From contig NZ_LN648875.1 in the NCBI RefSeq assembly GCF_000826185.2, forward strand, positions 62,001 to 126,000: a stretch of 64,000 nt of DNA, in the 5' to 3' direction. Made by a program: the position numbers and the translations under genes. This DNA is from Microbacterium gorillae (GTDB lineage Bacteria; Actinomycetota; Actinomycetes; Actinomycetales; Microbacteriaceae). The notes below the pieces were generated by a model. The model saw only the letters and a list, made by a program, of their open reading frames with translations, did no database searches and was not told where the DNA came from. Of the stretch, positions 18,448 to 25,920 are shown piece by piece. Every line of letters starts with the position of its first letter. The stretch's first letter is position 1.

Positions 18448-19875
18448 ATGACACTGCGCACCGCAGACGAGTACCGAGAGGGCCTCCGAGACGGACGCCG
18501 GGTGATCTACCGCGGCCAGCCCGTGGCGGATGTGACGGAGTTCGACGAGTTCGATGCCGCCATCGCCCACTCGGCACACGGCTACTCGATCGCCGACACC
18601 GACCCGGGACTCGCCGTCGCGTTCGACGACGAGGGCACCCCGTACTCGGCCTTCTACCGCACGCCGCGATCCCCGCAGGATCTCATCGAGCGCGGAAAGC
18701 TCATCGAGACGGTCTGCCGCTACGGCGTCGGCACCATCGTCCTCAAGGAGGTCGGCAGCGACGCACTCTTCGGCCTGCTGCGCGCCACCGTGGGCGAAGG
18801 TCGCGAGAACGCACAGCGGTACTGGCAGCACGTCATCGACAACGATGTCGCCCTCGCGGTGGCGCAGTCCGATGTGAAGGGCGACCGCGCGAAGGGACCC
18901 TCCGCCCAGGCTGACCCCGACCTGTACCTCCACGTCGTCGCGGAGGACGAGGACTCGATCACCGTCTGCGGCGCGAAGGTGCACACGTCGTTCTCGGCCA
19001 ACGCCGACGAGCTGATCGTGATCCCCACCCGTGCGCTGGGTCCCGGCGACGAGGCCTATGCCGTCGCCTTCGCGATCCCCGTCGACACACCGGGCGTCAG
19101 CCTGTACGTGTCGCCCTACCTCGACGCTCCGCGGAACAGCTTCGAACACCCGATCTCATCACAGCACAAGATGCTCGAGAGCCTGACGGTCTTCGACAAC
19201 GTGCGGGTGCCGAAGTCGCGCGTGTTCCTCAACGGCGAGGTCGAGCGTGCCGGGCAGATCGCTCTGGCCTTCGTCGATTACCACCGGTTCACGGCGATCA
19301 ACTACAAGCTCCCGCTGCTGGACGCGCTGGTCGGTGCCGCGTCGCTGGTCGCGGAGGCGAACGGGATCTCACGCGCCGCGCATGTTCGCGCGAAGATGAC
19401 CGACCTGATCAGCTATACCGAGACCGTTCGCGGCTTCGCTCAGCTCGCCGCGGTCCGCGCGTTCGAGGGCGAGGGCGGAGTCTGGCTCCCGGACCCGCTG
19501 TCGACCAACCTCGCCAAGTATCACTTCGCGCACGGCTTCCCGGAAGCCGTGCGCACGGTGATCGACCTGGCCGGAGGACTCGTCGCGACCGGACCCGGAG
19601 GCGACGACTGGGCTGACCCGGAGGTGCGCGCGGTGCTCGAGAAGTACTTCGCGGCCGCCGTACCCGCGGAGGAGCGCCTGCGGATCATCCACCTCATCGG
19701 AGACCTCTTCACGGGCTCGTGGGGCGGGTATCAGACCGTTCTGGCCACCCATGCCGAAGGCTCGCTCGAAGCCGAGAAGCTGCAGATCTCACGATCGTTC
19801 GACGCCGAGCCTGCGCGCGCGTACGTGCGTGACCTCCTGGCCCGGGCCACGGAGCCGGCACCCCTGTCCGCGTGA
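18448..19875 (+). CDS. HpaB / 4-hydroxybutyryl-CoA dehydratase family flavoprotein
   Basis: A 475-residue protein of the 4-hydroxyphenylacetate 3-hydroxylase large-subunit superfamily. Landmarks are ALAVAQSDVKGDR, KVHTSFSANADELIVIPTR, FDNVRVPKSRVF, VDYHRFTAINYKLPLLDALV and GGDDWADPEVR. Around YHR it aligns best with 4-hydroxybutyryl-CoA dehydratases, but the cysteine that follows in those enzymes is Asn here. Only one Cys (ETVCRYGVG) is near the other cluster-ligand pair. It probably lacks the 4Fe-4S cluster and works as a FADH2-dependent hydroxylase or a cluster-free variant. No HpaC-type flavin reductase is adjacent. It is cotranscribed with the SurE gene. Confidence 0.78.
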   Translation: MTLRTADEYREGLRDGRRVIYRGQPVADVTEFDEFDAAIAHSAHGYSIADTDPGLAVAFDDEGTPYSAFYRTPRSPQDLIERGKLIETVCRYGVGTIVLKEVGSDALFGLLRATVGEGRENAQRYWQHVIDNDVALAVAQSDVKGDRAKGPSAQADPDLYLHVVAEDEDSITVCGAKVHTSFSANADELIVIPTRALGPGDEAYAVAFAIPVDTPGVSLYVSPYLDAPRNSFEHPISSQHKMLESLTVFDNVRVPKSRVFLNGEVERAGQIALAFVDYHRFTAINYKLPLLDALVGAASLVAEANGISRAAHVRAKMTDLISYTETVRGFAQLAAVRAFEGEGGVWLPDPLSTNLAKYHFAHGFPEAVRTVIDLAGGLVATGPGGDDWADPEVRAVLEKYFAAAVPAEERLRIIHLIGDLFTGSWGGYQTVLATHAEGSLEAEKLQISRSFDAEPARAYVRDLLARATEPAPLSA

Positions 19876-19923
19876 TGCCTCGATTCCCCTCCCCGCGCGC
19901 ACTCGGCTGAGGACGCCGCAGAC

Positions 19924-19965
19924 CGCTCCCCGGAAGCCCGCCCCACTGGCGGCTTCCGGGGAGCG
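19924..19965 (+). terminator. Rho-independent terminator
   Basis: CGCTCCCCGGAAGCC and its exact complement form a 15-bp stem around a 12-base loop, followed by ATTCTCTTT. It ends the SurE-HpaB operon. Confidence 0.85.
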
Positions 19966-20051
19966 ATTCTCTTTCCCGAGCCGGATAAATCGGGTGGCAC
20001 GAGCATGGACCCATCCCAGCGCCCCAGACCGCCCGCCCCGCCGACGCGAAA

Positions 20052-20082
20052 GGTCTGGCCCCGCACGCGGCGGGGCCAGACC
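20052..20082 (-). terminator. Rho-independent terminator
   Basis: GGTCTGGCCCCGC and its exact complement form a 13-bp stem with a 5-base loop; on the minus strand it is followed by TTT. It ends the leftward acyl-CoA-ligase / winged-helix operon, back to back with the SurE-HpaB terminator. Confidence 0.8.
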
Positions 20083-20106
20083 AGATCACTCGGACGGGGC
20101 TCCGGC

Positions 20107-20739
20107 TCAGCCCTCGTCGTGCTCGTTCCGCTCGCGGCCGGCGAGCAGGATGAGATCCTCGTGCAGCTCCATCCAGATGTCGTGGTAGCTCTCGCTCATG
20201 GGGCGCAGGAACGCACCTGATTCACCACTCTGCACGCGCCGGAGCGCGGCATCGAGCCTGTCGGCGTACCGCGCCAGGCGCGGCTCGACCGTCGAGGACG
20301 AGCGCAACAGCGCCGTGGCGCGGGCGTTGACGGTGGCCGCCTCCTCAACCACCGAGCCGTCATAGCCCTGGTCGTCGTGCGCGTTGGGCGAGCCGTCGGG
20401 CCGGGTCTGCCAGGAGGCGAACACCCGTTTCATCTCTCCATTGATCGGCAGGAATGCGGCCAGTGCGTCTTCCACGCCCCGGCGACGCTCGGCATCGTCG
20501 AGCCGTTCCGCGAGCAGCGTCGCATGGAGCTCCCTGCCCTCGGGGGTCAGCGAGGTGAAGGCGATCCTGCCCTCGCGGTGCCGGGCGAGGCCGGCGCCCG
20601 TCAGCACAGCTCGGCGGTCGGCGGCCTGAGCGTCCGATATCCCGAGCATGTGGGCATACGCCTCATCGCTCGCGCGGCCTTTCACGCGGAGAGCGTGCAG
20701 ATCATCGAACCGGATCGATGCGGGGTACGTCGTCGCCAT
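20107..20739 (-). CDS. Winged-helix protein with helical C-terminal domain
   Basis: A 210-residue protein that I cannot assign firmly. Residues ~10-75 look like a winged helix (LRVKGRASDEAYAHMLGISD, then ALTGAG-type turn and FTSLTPEGRELHATL, the MarR/PadR wing pattern). Residues ~85-210 are charged and helical, with MSESYHDIWMELHEDLI. The ATG at 20739 follows GAGAGGAAC. It lies 32 bp after the acyl-CoA ligase in the same operon. It could be a regulator of this cluster, binding the GTGA-N8-TCAC sites, or a regulatory partner of the phosphotransfer proteins. Neither is shown by the sequence. Confidence 0.55.
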   Translation of the reverse strand: MATTYPASIRFDDLHALRVKGRASDEAYAHMLGISDAQAADRRAVLTGAGLARHREGRIAFTSLTPEGRELHATLLAERLDDAERRRGVEDALAAFLPINGEMKRVFASWQTRPDGSPNAHDDQGYDGSVVEEAATVNARATALLRSSSTVEPRLARYADRLDAALRRVQSGESGAFLRPMSESYHDIWMELHEDLILLAGRERNEHDEG

Positions 20740-20771
20740 GGTGTTCCTCTCGAGTCGGGGGTGTCCGTCAG

Positions 20772-22277
20772 TCACTGTGACAGCAGAGTGTCATGGAGTG
20801 CCCTCTTGTTGAGTTTGCCCGTGGGCAAACGCGGCAGTGAGTCCACGATCAGGACGCGCTTGGGGGCCTTGAACGTCGCCAGCCGCTCGCGCGCGTGCGC
20901 GATGAGCTCCGCCTGCACGTCACCGTCGGCTGGCTGGTTGAGTTCGACCACCGCCAGCACCCTCTCACCGAATTCGCGATCGGGTTCGCCGAGCACCGCG
21001 ACGTCTCGCACCAGGGGATGCGATTGGATCACGGCCTCGATCTCGTCGGGGTAGATGTTCACTCCGCCCGAGACGATGGTGTAGCCCTTGCGGCCCTTCA
21101 GGTAGAGGAAGCCGTCCTCGTCGAGCGTGCCGAGGTCGCTCATGCTCTTCCATCCGTCGCGGACGCCCGATGGCTGCTCGCCCTGGTTGACGTACTGCTG
21201 CACACCGAGCGCCTCGAACCACACCGTGCCGACCGCCCTCGCCGGGAGCTCCGTGCCGTCCTCGTCGGTGATGTGGATCTGCGTCGCACCGAGCGGGCGC
21301 CCGACCGAGCCGACGCGCTCCCGAGATTCGAGCGGCGATATGTACGTGTGACCGTAGCCTTCGGAGGCACCGTAGTACTCGTGCAGGATCGGCCCCCACC
21401 ACTGGTCGATCTGCTGCTTGATCTCGGGAGCACACGGGCCGCCGGAGGTGACCGCCGCCACATGCGTCGGCGAGAGTTCAACGTCGTGGGTGCGATGGAA
21501 TTCGACCAGCCGGATGAGCATCGTCGGAACCCACTGGGAGAGCGTCACCTCGTGCTCGACGATGGCGGCCATCGCGGCGGCGGGATCGAACTTCTCGAGG
21601 CAGACGACGGTGCCACCGGCTGCCAGCGTCGCGAGCTGGAAGGTGAATGGTGCGGCGTGGTAGTTCGGCGCCGGCGACAGCAGCACCGCCGACGGACCGA
21701 CTCCGAGCTTCTCCATGAGACCGCTGTGACGGCTGGGGGCTTGGGAAGGATGGACACCGAGGAGTTGCTGACGGAACGCCTTCGGCGTGCCGGTCGTGCC
21801 GCCGCTGTAGAGCACGCGGGCGCCGAAAACCTCATCGTCGATGGGCGAGGCGCTCGATCTCGCCAGCTCCTCCGAGAACGTCAGGAAGCCCTCCGCCCCA
21901 TCGCCGACGCAGAGCCGCAGACAGGGTCGGCCACCAAGAGCCTCGGCGACCGTCGCGGCGAGGGTCGGACTGGTGACCACGGCGGCCGGCCGAGCTTCGG
22001 CGATGAGGGCACTGAGCTCGTGCGCGCGAAGGTGAGAGTTGACCGGAGTCACGTACAGCCCGGATCGCATTCCGGCCGCCACGGCGATCGGCCACTCAAT
22101 GCGGTTCTCCAGTGCCAGGATGAGGGTGTCACCGGTTCTCACCCCGGCGGCGCGGAGGCGCTGCGCAAGGCGATTGGACGCCTCGTCCAGCTGGGCATAG
22201 GTCAGCGAGGCTCCGGACCCGGCCATCACATACGCCAGTCGGTCAGGGGCGGTGCGGGCGGTTGTTGCGGGATACAT
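20772..22277 (-). CDS. AMP-dependent acyl-CoA synthetase/ligase
   Basis: A 501-residue ANL-superfamily ligase, which forms acyl-CoA from a carboxylic acid, ATP and CoA via an acyl-adenylate. Core motifs in order are YSGGTTGTPKA (P-loop), EYYGASEGYGH (A5), DLGTLDEDGFLYLKGR (A7/A8 hinge) and the catalytic Lys in LPTGKLNKR. It resembles medium-chain or aryl-acid ligases; the substrate cannot be read off. First gene of a leftward operon with the winged-helix protein, divergent from the P450 operon, with a GTGA-N8-TCAC site 47 bp upstream. It probably activates the acid produced by the P450 / dehydrogenase steps. Confidence 0.88.
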   Translation of the reverse strand: MYPATTARTAPDRLAYVMAGSGASLTYAQLDEASNRLAQRLRAAGVRTGDTLILALENRIEWPIAVAAGMRSGLYVTPVNSHLRAHELSALIAEARPAAVVTSPTLAATVAEALGGRPCLRLCVGDGAEGFLTFSEELARSSASPIDDEVFGARVLYSGGTTGTPKAFRQQLLGVHPSQAPSRHSGLMEKLGVGPSAVLLSPAPNYHAAPFTFQLATLAAGGTVVCLEKFDPAAAMAAIVEHEVTLSQWVPTMLIRLVEFHRTHDVELSPTHVAAVTSGGPCAPEIKQQIDQWWGPILHEYYGASEGYGHTYISPLESRERVGSVGRPLGATQIHITDEDGTELPARAVGTVWFEALGVQQYVNQGEQPSGVRDGWKSMSDLGTLDEDGFLYLKGRKGYTIVSGGVNIYPDEIEAVIQSHPLVRDVAVLGEPDREFGERVLAVVELNQPADGDVQAELIAHARERLATFKAPKRVLIVDSLPRLPTGKLNKRALHDTLLSQ

Positions 22278-22323
22278 CGGACTCCGTCGTCGTCAGAACT
22301 GAGGGGAACGACGCGGGCCTTTT

Positions 22324-22341
22324 TGTGAAACTCGCGTCACT
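22324..22341. promoter_or_regulatory. Operator candidate TGTGA-N8-TCACT, copy 2
   Basis: GTGA and TCAC spaced by 8 bases, 47 bp upstream of the acyl-CoA ligase start codon, the same distance as copy 1 from the SurE-family gene. Confidence 0.65.
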
Positions 22342-22469
22342 CTTTCATAACCAAGATAGCTCGGTTCGGATCAGACGACAACCTACAGACGAGAGCGAAT
22401 ACGCCGAAACAAGGCTTCCCGGTGGGCACCGCGGCACCGCGACTTCCGCTCCCGGCATGAATGTGGTTT

Positions 22470-22487
22470 AGTGACAGAGCAATCACA
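22470..22487. promoter_or_regulatory. Operator candidate AGTGA-N8-TCACA, copy 3
   Basis: Same geometry as the copies at 17568 and 22324. It ends 5 bp before the AAGGAGG ribosome site of the P450 gene, a position where a bound protein would block initiation of transcription or early elongation. Confidence 0.65.
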
Positions 22488-22506
22488 AAAGCAAGGAGGC
22501 ATTGTG

Positions 22507-23706
22507 ATGAGTGATGCACCCGTCGACCTGATGGACCTCGCCGCGTTCGAACGCGGTACCGACGGTGAGCTGTTCGCCACCCTGCGGGATCGGGATCCGC
22601 TCCACTGGAACGACGAGCCCGACGGCCCGGGTTTCTGGTCAGCGACCCGCTATGAGGACGTCAAAGCTGTGGCCAGCGATCCGGAGTTGTTCACCGTGGT
22701 GGACGGCACGCAGATCCAGAGCCGGCGAGCCGAAGGTGAAGGGGCGCGCAGCATCCACCATGTCGACCCGCCCGAGCACGGCCCGCTTCGGAAGATCGCC
22801 GCGGCCCACATCCGCCCGACCCGGATCCGCGACCTCGAGCCCGACATCGTGTCGGTCATCGATCAGCTTCTCGACGAGACGCAGGATCGCGGCTCGGTCG
22901 ATTTCGTGGATAGCATCGCCGCCAAGCTCCCTCTGGTGATGATCGGCCGCCTGCTCGGGGCGCCGCTCGAGGATTGCCCGCACCTGCTTCGCTGGACGAA
23001 CCAGATGGCGTCGGAGGACCCCGACTACTCGGAAGGACCCGAGACCGCGGTGAAGGCCCGCGACGAGGTTTTCGACTACTTCCGCGCGCTCGAGGACCAG
23101 CGACGAGCACACCCCACGGGGGACCTCGTCAGCGTCCTCGCGGCCGCCGAGATCGACGGCGTGCCCTTGTCTCGCGGATACCTGGATGCCTACTACCTCA
23201 TCGTGATGGTCGCCGGCAACGAGACCACGCGGAATCTGCTGACCGGCGGCGTGGCCGCGCTCGCCGAGAACCCGCAATGGTGGGACTACATGCGTGAGAA
23301 CCCCGACCAGATCCGGGTCGTCGTCGAAGAGATGGTGAGGTGGGTGACACCCGTGATCTCCATGCGACGCACCGCGACCCGCGAGACCGAGATGCACGGC
23401 AGGCTGATCAAGCCGGGCGACAAGGTCGTCATGTGGTTTGCCTCCGCGAACCGCGACGAGCGCGCCTTCGAGCGGCCCGACCAGTTCATCGGCGATCGAT
23501 TCCCCAACGAGCACCTCGGATTCGGCTGGGGCGCGCACGGGTGCCTTGGCGCGAACCTGGCGCGCCTGGAGGCGCGACTCTTCTTCGAGCGCATCATTCA
23601 GCGTGGACTGACGATCGACGTCGACGCGGCGCCGTCACGCCTGCGCAGCAACTTCTTCCGCGGTGTGAAGCGCCTCCCCACGACGATCCGGAGCGTTGAT
23701 GCCTGA
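22507..23706 (+). CDS. Cytochrome P450 monooxygenase
   Basis: A 399-residue soluble class I-type bacterial P450. The I-helix oxygen-activation motif is VAGNETTRN, the ExxR motif EEMVRW, and the heme loop FGWGAHGCLGANLA with thiolate Cys at about 346. It needs two electrons, probably from the fused reductase at the end of the same operon. The ATG at 22507 is set by AAGGAGG; the stop overlaps the aldehyde dehydrogenase start by 8 bp. Candidate reaction: hydroxylation of an alkyl side chain, perhaps on a phosphorylated phenol as for C. glutamicum CreJ. The substrate is inferred only from neighbours. Confidence 0.92.
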   Translation: MSDAPVDLMDLAAFERGTDGELFATLRDRDPLHWNDEPDGPGFWSATRYEDVKAVASDPELFTVVDGTQIQSRRAEGEGARSIHHVDPPEHGPLRKIAAAHIRPTRIRDLEPDIVSVIDQLLDETQDRGSVDFVDSIAAKLPLVMIGRLLGAPLEDCPHLLRWTNQMASEDPDYSEGPETAVKARDEVFDYFRALEDQRRAHPTGDLVSVLAAAEIDGVPLSRGYLDAYYLIVMVAGNETTRNLLTGGVAALAENPQWWDYMRENPDQIRVVVEEMVRWVTPVISMRRTATRETEMHGRLIKPGDKVVMWFASANRDERAFERPDQFIGDRFPNEHLGFGWGAHGCLGANLARLEARLFFERIIQRGLTIDVDAAPSRLRSNFFRGVKRLPTTIRSVDA

Positions 23707-25132
23707 GTTGACCATCACCGACGACGCCGTCTCGTTGATCGACGGCGAACCGGTCGTCGCTCGCGGACAGCGAATCCCGGTCCGCAGCGCCTACACCCAG
23801 CAGACCCTCGGACATGTCGTCGAGGCCGACGACACGGTCGTCGATCGTGCGGTGAACGCCGCACGAACGGCCTTCGTGGACTGGAGCGCGCGGTCGATCG
23901 AGGAGCGCGCAGAGCTCGTGCGCCGCGCGGCGGACGTCATCGAGGAACAGGGCGCGACCATCGCCGAGCTCGTCACGGCCGAGATGGGCATGCCCATCTC
24001 GCTCTCGCGCGCGACGCAGTGGAAGCTTCCGGCCAGCGTGCTGCGCACCGCGGCGGAACGCGTGACCGACGTGCCGTGGAATGAGCCCATCACCGGCGCC
24101 ACGCTCCACCGGCGTCCGAGCGGTGTCGTGGCAGCGATCAGTCCCTGGAACATGCCGACCTACCAGACGGTCGCCAAGGTGGCCGCGGCCCTCGTGGCCG
24201 GATGCACCGTGGTCATCAAGCCATCGGTGCAGACGCCGTTCGACGCCGCGGAGTTCGTGCGGCTGCTGCACGCCGCCGGCATCCCCGAGGGCGTCGTGCA
24301 GCTCGTCCAGGGCTCGGGGTCCGTCACCGGTGCCGCACTGTCCCGGCACCCCGGCGTCAACCACGTCTCCTTCACCGGCAGCGTCGACGCCGGCAAGAGC
24401 GTCGCGGGACTTGCCGCGACCACGCTCGCACGCTGCACGCTGGAGCTCGGAGGCAAGTCGCCGGCCGTCGTCCTCCCGAGCGCGGATCTCGAGCGCGTGA
24501 TTCCGGCGATCCTCGCGAGCGGTTTCGTGAACGCCGGGCAGGCGTGCAACGCCACGACGCGCCTCGTGGTGCCGGCCAACAAGGTCGGCGAGATCGAGGA
24601 GCTCGTGCGAGCGAGCATCGGCTCATTCGTGATCGGGGACCCGTTCGACGAGGCGACGCTCATCGGCCCCCTCGCGAGCGTCGCGCACGGCGAAGGAGTG
24701 ACCGGTTTCATCGAGCGTGCGTTGACCGACGGCGGCCGTCTCGTCACCGGCGGGCCCGAGCGTCTCGACGGCTACGGAGCCGGCTACTTCCTCGCCCCGA
24801 CGGTCATCGCAGATCTCCATCGCTCGGCCGAGGCCGTCCAGGAGGAGATCTTCGGGCCCGCGCTCGTCATCCAGCCGTACGACGGAATCGACGACGCGGT
24901 CGCCGTCGCGAACGACACCCGGTTCGGGCTGTCGGCCGAGGTGTGGGGTCCGCAAGACCTCGCTCTCACGGTGGCGCAGTGCGTGCGCGCAGGACAGGTC
25001 AAGGTCAACGGCGTGCGGACGCGAGAGCGGCCCGGCGTGCCCTTCGGCGGTGTGGGCGAGTCCGGCTACGGCCGCGAGCTCGGGGCGCTGGGGATCGAGG
25101 AGTTCACGGACCTGTCGGCGGTGATGTCGTGA
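23699..25132 (+). CDS. NAD(P)+-dependent aldehyde dehydrogenase
   Basis: A 477-residue ALDH-superfamily enzyme. SPWNMPTYQTVAKVAAALVAG and VVIKPS mark the Rossmann part, SFTGSVDAGK the cofactor loop, LELGGKSP the general-base Glu, GFVNAGQACNATTRL the nucleophilic Cys and EEIFGPALVI the C-terminal Glu. It oxidises an aldehyde to the carboxylic acid. The start at ATG 23699 lies inside the P450 3' end, and the stop overlaps the SDR GTG. In this operon it should follow P450 hydroxylation and alcohol oxidation by the SDR. Confidence 0.92.
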   Translation: MPELTITDDAVSLIDGEPVVARGQRIPVRSAYTQQTLGHVVEADDTVVDRAVNAARTAFVDWSARSIEERAELVRRAADVIEEQGATIAELVTAEMGMPISLSRATQWKLPASVLRTAAERVTDVPWNEPITGATLHRRPSGVVAAISPWNMPTYQTVAKVAAALVAGCTVVIKPSVQTPFDAAEFVRLLHAAGIPEGVVQLVQGSGSVTGAALSRHPGVNHVSFTGSVDAGKSVAGLAATTLARCTLELGGKSPAVVLPSADLERVIPAILASGFVNAGQACNATTRLVVPANKVGEIEELVRASIGSFVIGDPFDEATLIGPLASVAHGEGVTGFIERALTDGGRLVTGGPERLDGYGAGYFLAPTVIADLHRSAEAVQEEIFGPALVIQPYDGIDDAVAVANDTRFGLSAEVWGPQDLALTVAQCVRAGQVKVNGVRTRERPGVPFGGVGESGYGRELGALGIEEFTDLSAVMS

Positions 25133-25920
25133 GCAGAACGGTTCTCGTCACAGGTGCCGCATCGGGCATCGGCGCTGCCCTCGTCGATCAGTTGGTCGCC
25201 CGGGGCGACGAGGTCATCGGCTGGGACGTCCGGACCGGCTCGCATCCTGCGGCGTCCTACGTGCCGGTCGACCTGGCCGACCCGCAGGCGATCGCACTCG
25301 CCGCCGCCCGACTGCCGGAGGAGCTCCATGGCGTTGCCAACGTGGCCGGTGTGCCCGGCACGGCCGCACCGGAGCAGGTGCTGCGTGTCAACGTACTCGG
25401 ACCGCGGCGCGTCGTGGACGCGGTCCGGGAGCGGCTGGTGCCGGATGCGGCGGTCGTCAACGTCGCGTCCCTTGCGGCGGCGCGAAACAAGGTCGACGCG
25501 CACGGCCTGGCGGCGCTGCGCGCCGTTCGCACGAACGATCAGCTCGGCACCTGGCTCGCGGATCGGGAGATCGACGGCGCGGCCGCGTACGACACGTCCA
25601 AACGGATCCTGCTGGACTACTCCACCTCGCTCGCCGCGGAACTGCTGCCGATGGGGGTCCGCGTGGTGGCCGTCAGCCCGGGGCCCATTGAGACCCCGAT
25701 CCTGGCGGACTTCGAAGCGACCATGGGCAAGGACGCCATCGGCAGATCGAGCGTCGCCGTCGGCCGCCATGGCCGGCCGGACGAAGTGGCCGCCGTCGTC
25801 GCCTTCGCCCTCTCCCGAGCCGCGTCCTGGCTGAACGGCATCGAGATCCGCGTCGATGGCGGCCTCACCGCATTACGGGCCGCTGCTGAACTCACCTCCC
25901 TCGAAGGGAACCCCTCATGA
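25129..25920 (+). CDS. Short-chain dehydrogenase/reductase
   Basis: A 263-residue SDR with VTGAASGIG, a NVAGVPG version of the NNAG motif, the Ser of NVASLAA and YDTSK. The inserted stretch between VNVAS and the catalytic Tyr is longer than average (about 45 residues), as in 3-alpha-hydroxysteroid dehydrogenase-like SDRs. GTG start overlapping the aldehyde dehydrogenase stop (GTGA); the stop overlaps the next ATG. It probably converts the alcohol made by the P450 into the aldehyde or ketone used by the aldehyde dehydrogenase. Confidence 0.87.
   Translation: MSRTVLVTGAASGIGAALVDQLVARGDEVIGWDVRTGSHPAASYVPVDLADPQAIALAAARLPEELHGVANVAGVPGTAAPEQVLRVNVLGPRRVVDAVRERLVPDAAVVNVASLAAARNKVDAHGLAALRAVRTNDQLGTWLADREIDGAAAYDTSKRILLDYSTSLAAELLPMGVRVVAVSPGPIETPILADFEATMGKDAIGRSSVAVGRHGRPDEVAAVVAFALSRAASWLNGIEIRVDGGLTALRAAAELTSLEGNPS

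Noticed and set aside
20767..20780. Palindrome GTCACTGTGAC as a fourth cluster operator
   Set aside because: It has the half-sites in the opposite order with a 1-bp spacer and overlaps the end of the acyl-CoA ligase coding sequence.
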